From Planctomycetaceae bacterium (GTDB lineage: Bacteria > Planctomycetota > Planctomycetia > Isosphaerales > Isosphaeraceae), in the NCBI GenBank assembly GCA_019232645.1, contig JAFANO010000249.1:1-7916 (forward strand): a stretch of DNA of 7,916 nt. The letters run 5' to 3'. Each line of letters starts with the position of its first letter. The stretch's first letter is position 1. The notes under the pieces were generated by a model. The model saw only the letters and a list, made by a program, of their open reading frames with translations. It was not told the origin of the DNA and did not search any database. Below are positions 7,710 to 7,916 of this stretch, piece after piece. The position numbers were made by a program, and so were the translations under genes.

Positions 7710-7916
7710 TCAAAGGGTGCGCCGGATGACGTCGATCCGGTAGGCCTCGATCACGTCGTCGATCTTGAGGTCATCGAAGTTGGCGATCTTGATGCCGCAC
7801 TCGAAGCCCTCGCGGACCTCCTTGACGTCGTCCTTGAACCGCTTAAGAGCGTCGATGGCCCCCTTGTAGATCTCGCGACCCTCGCGGATCAGGCGGGCCT
7901 TGGCGGAACGCTCGAT
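7710..7916 (-). CDS. infB: Translation initiation factor IF-2, C-terminal end (partial at right edge)
   Basis: The last 68 codons of infB, ending in TGA at 7712-7710; the rest lies beyond the right edge. The encoded piece is the final beta-barrel domain of IF2 (C2), which holds the fMet end of initiator tRNA. Recognisable family residues include [16 protein letters not shown] (19-34 of the fragment), the GFECGI motif (37-42), the [13 protein letters not shown] stretch (47-59) and the closing RRTL. The GTPase IF2 places fMet-tRNA on the 30S subunit and promotes subunit joining. It is the upstream gene of the ylxP-rbfA cluster. The frame is intact with no sign of damage. Confidence 0.97.
   Translation of the reverse strand: MERSAKARLIREGREIYKGAIDALKRFKDDVKEVREGFECGIKIANFDDLKIDDVIEAYRIDVIRRTL

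Noticed and set aside
7240..7713. N-terminal extension of RbfA up to 7713
   Set aside because: It overlaps ylxP completely and is Arg/Pro/Gly-rich shadow sequence; the ATG at 7239 matches the family start.
6857..7743. Several open frames on both strands over rbfA and ylxP
   Set aside because: Arg/Pro/Ser-rich translations without family features; they follow from the lack of AT-rich stop codons in GC-rich DNA.

Overview
The window is about 70% GC by eye. It reads as a stretch of bacterial chromosome with seven genes packed on the minus strand and the tail of a possible plus-strand gene at the left edge. The best guess for the host is a high-GC planctomycete (Isosphaeraceae-like). This rests on the GhsHSaN form of the YebC N-terminus, the strong G/C bias at third codon positions and the mix of exported proteins. 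It is inference, not proof.

Read in the direction of transcription (right to left), the window opens with the last 68 codons of infB (translation initiation factor IF2). Then come a small YlxP/DUF503 gene, rbfA (30S maturation factor), and an endonuclease III-like iron-sulfur protein with a degenerate helix-hairpin-helix. The infB-ylxP-rbfA order is the classic ribosome/translation cluster known from Bacillus. A gap of 287 bases follows, with a plausible sigma-70-type promoter in a local AT-rich island. It precedes a large exported tetratricopeptide (TPR) protein with a near-ideal Shine-Dalgarno site. Next are a yebC family gene (TACO1/PmpR-like translation factor) and an exported prolyl oligopeptidase (S9A) with an intact Ser-Asp-His triad. 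The peptidase gene converges on the possible plus-strand gene at the left edge.

Functionally, the right part is a ribosome assembly/initiation block, and yebC is another translation factor further along. The TPR protein and the peptidase carry signal peptides and act outside the cytoplasm. There is no sign of phage, insertion sequences, CRISPR, tRNA/rRNA or a defence system. The points most worth a second look are the endonuclease III-like protein, which lacks the catalytic lysine and GVG hairpin but keeps all four cluster cysteines and has a Lys/Ala/Pro-rich tail, and the GC-rich inverted repeats that sit in most intergenic gaps without a U tract. I found no convincing novel system; this is mostly an ordinary core-genome region.
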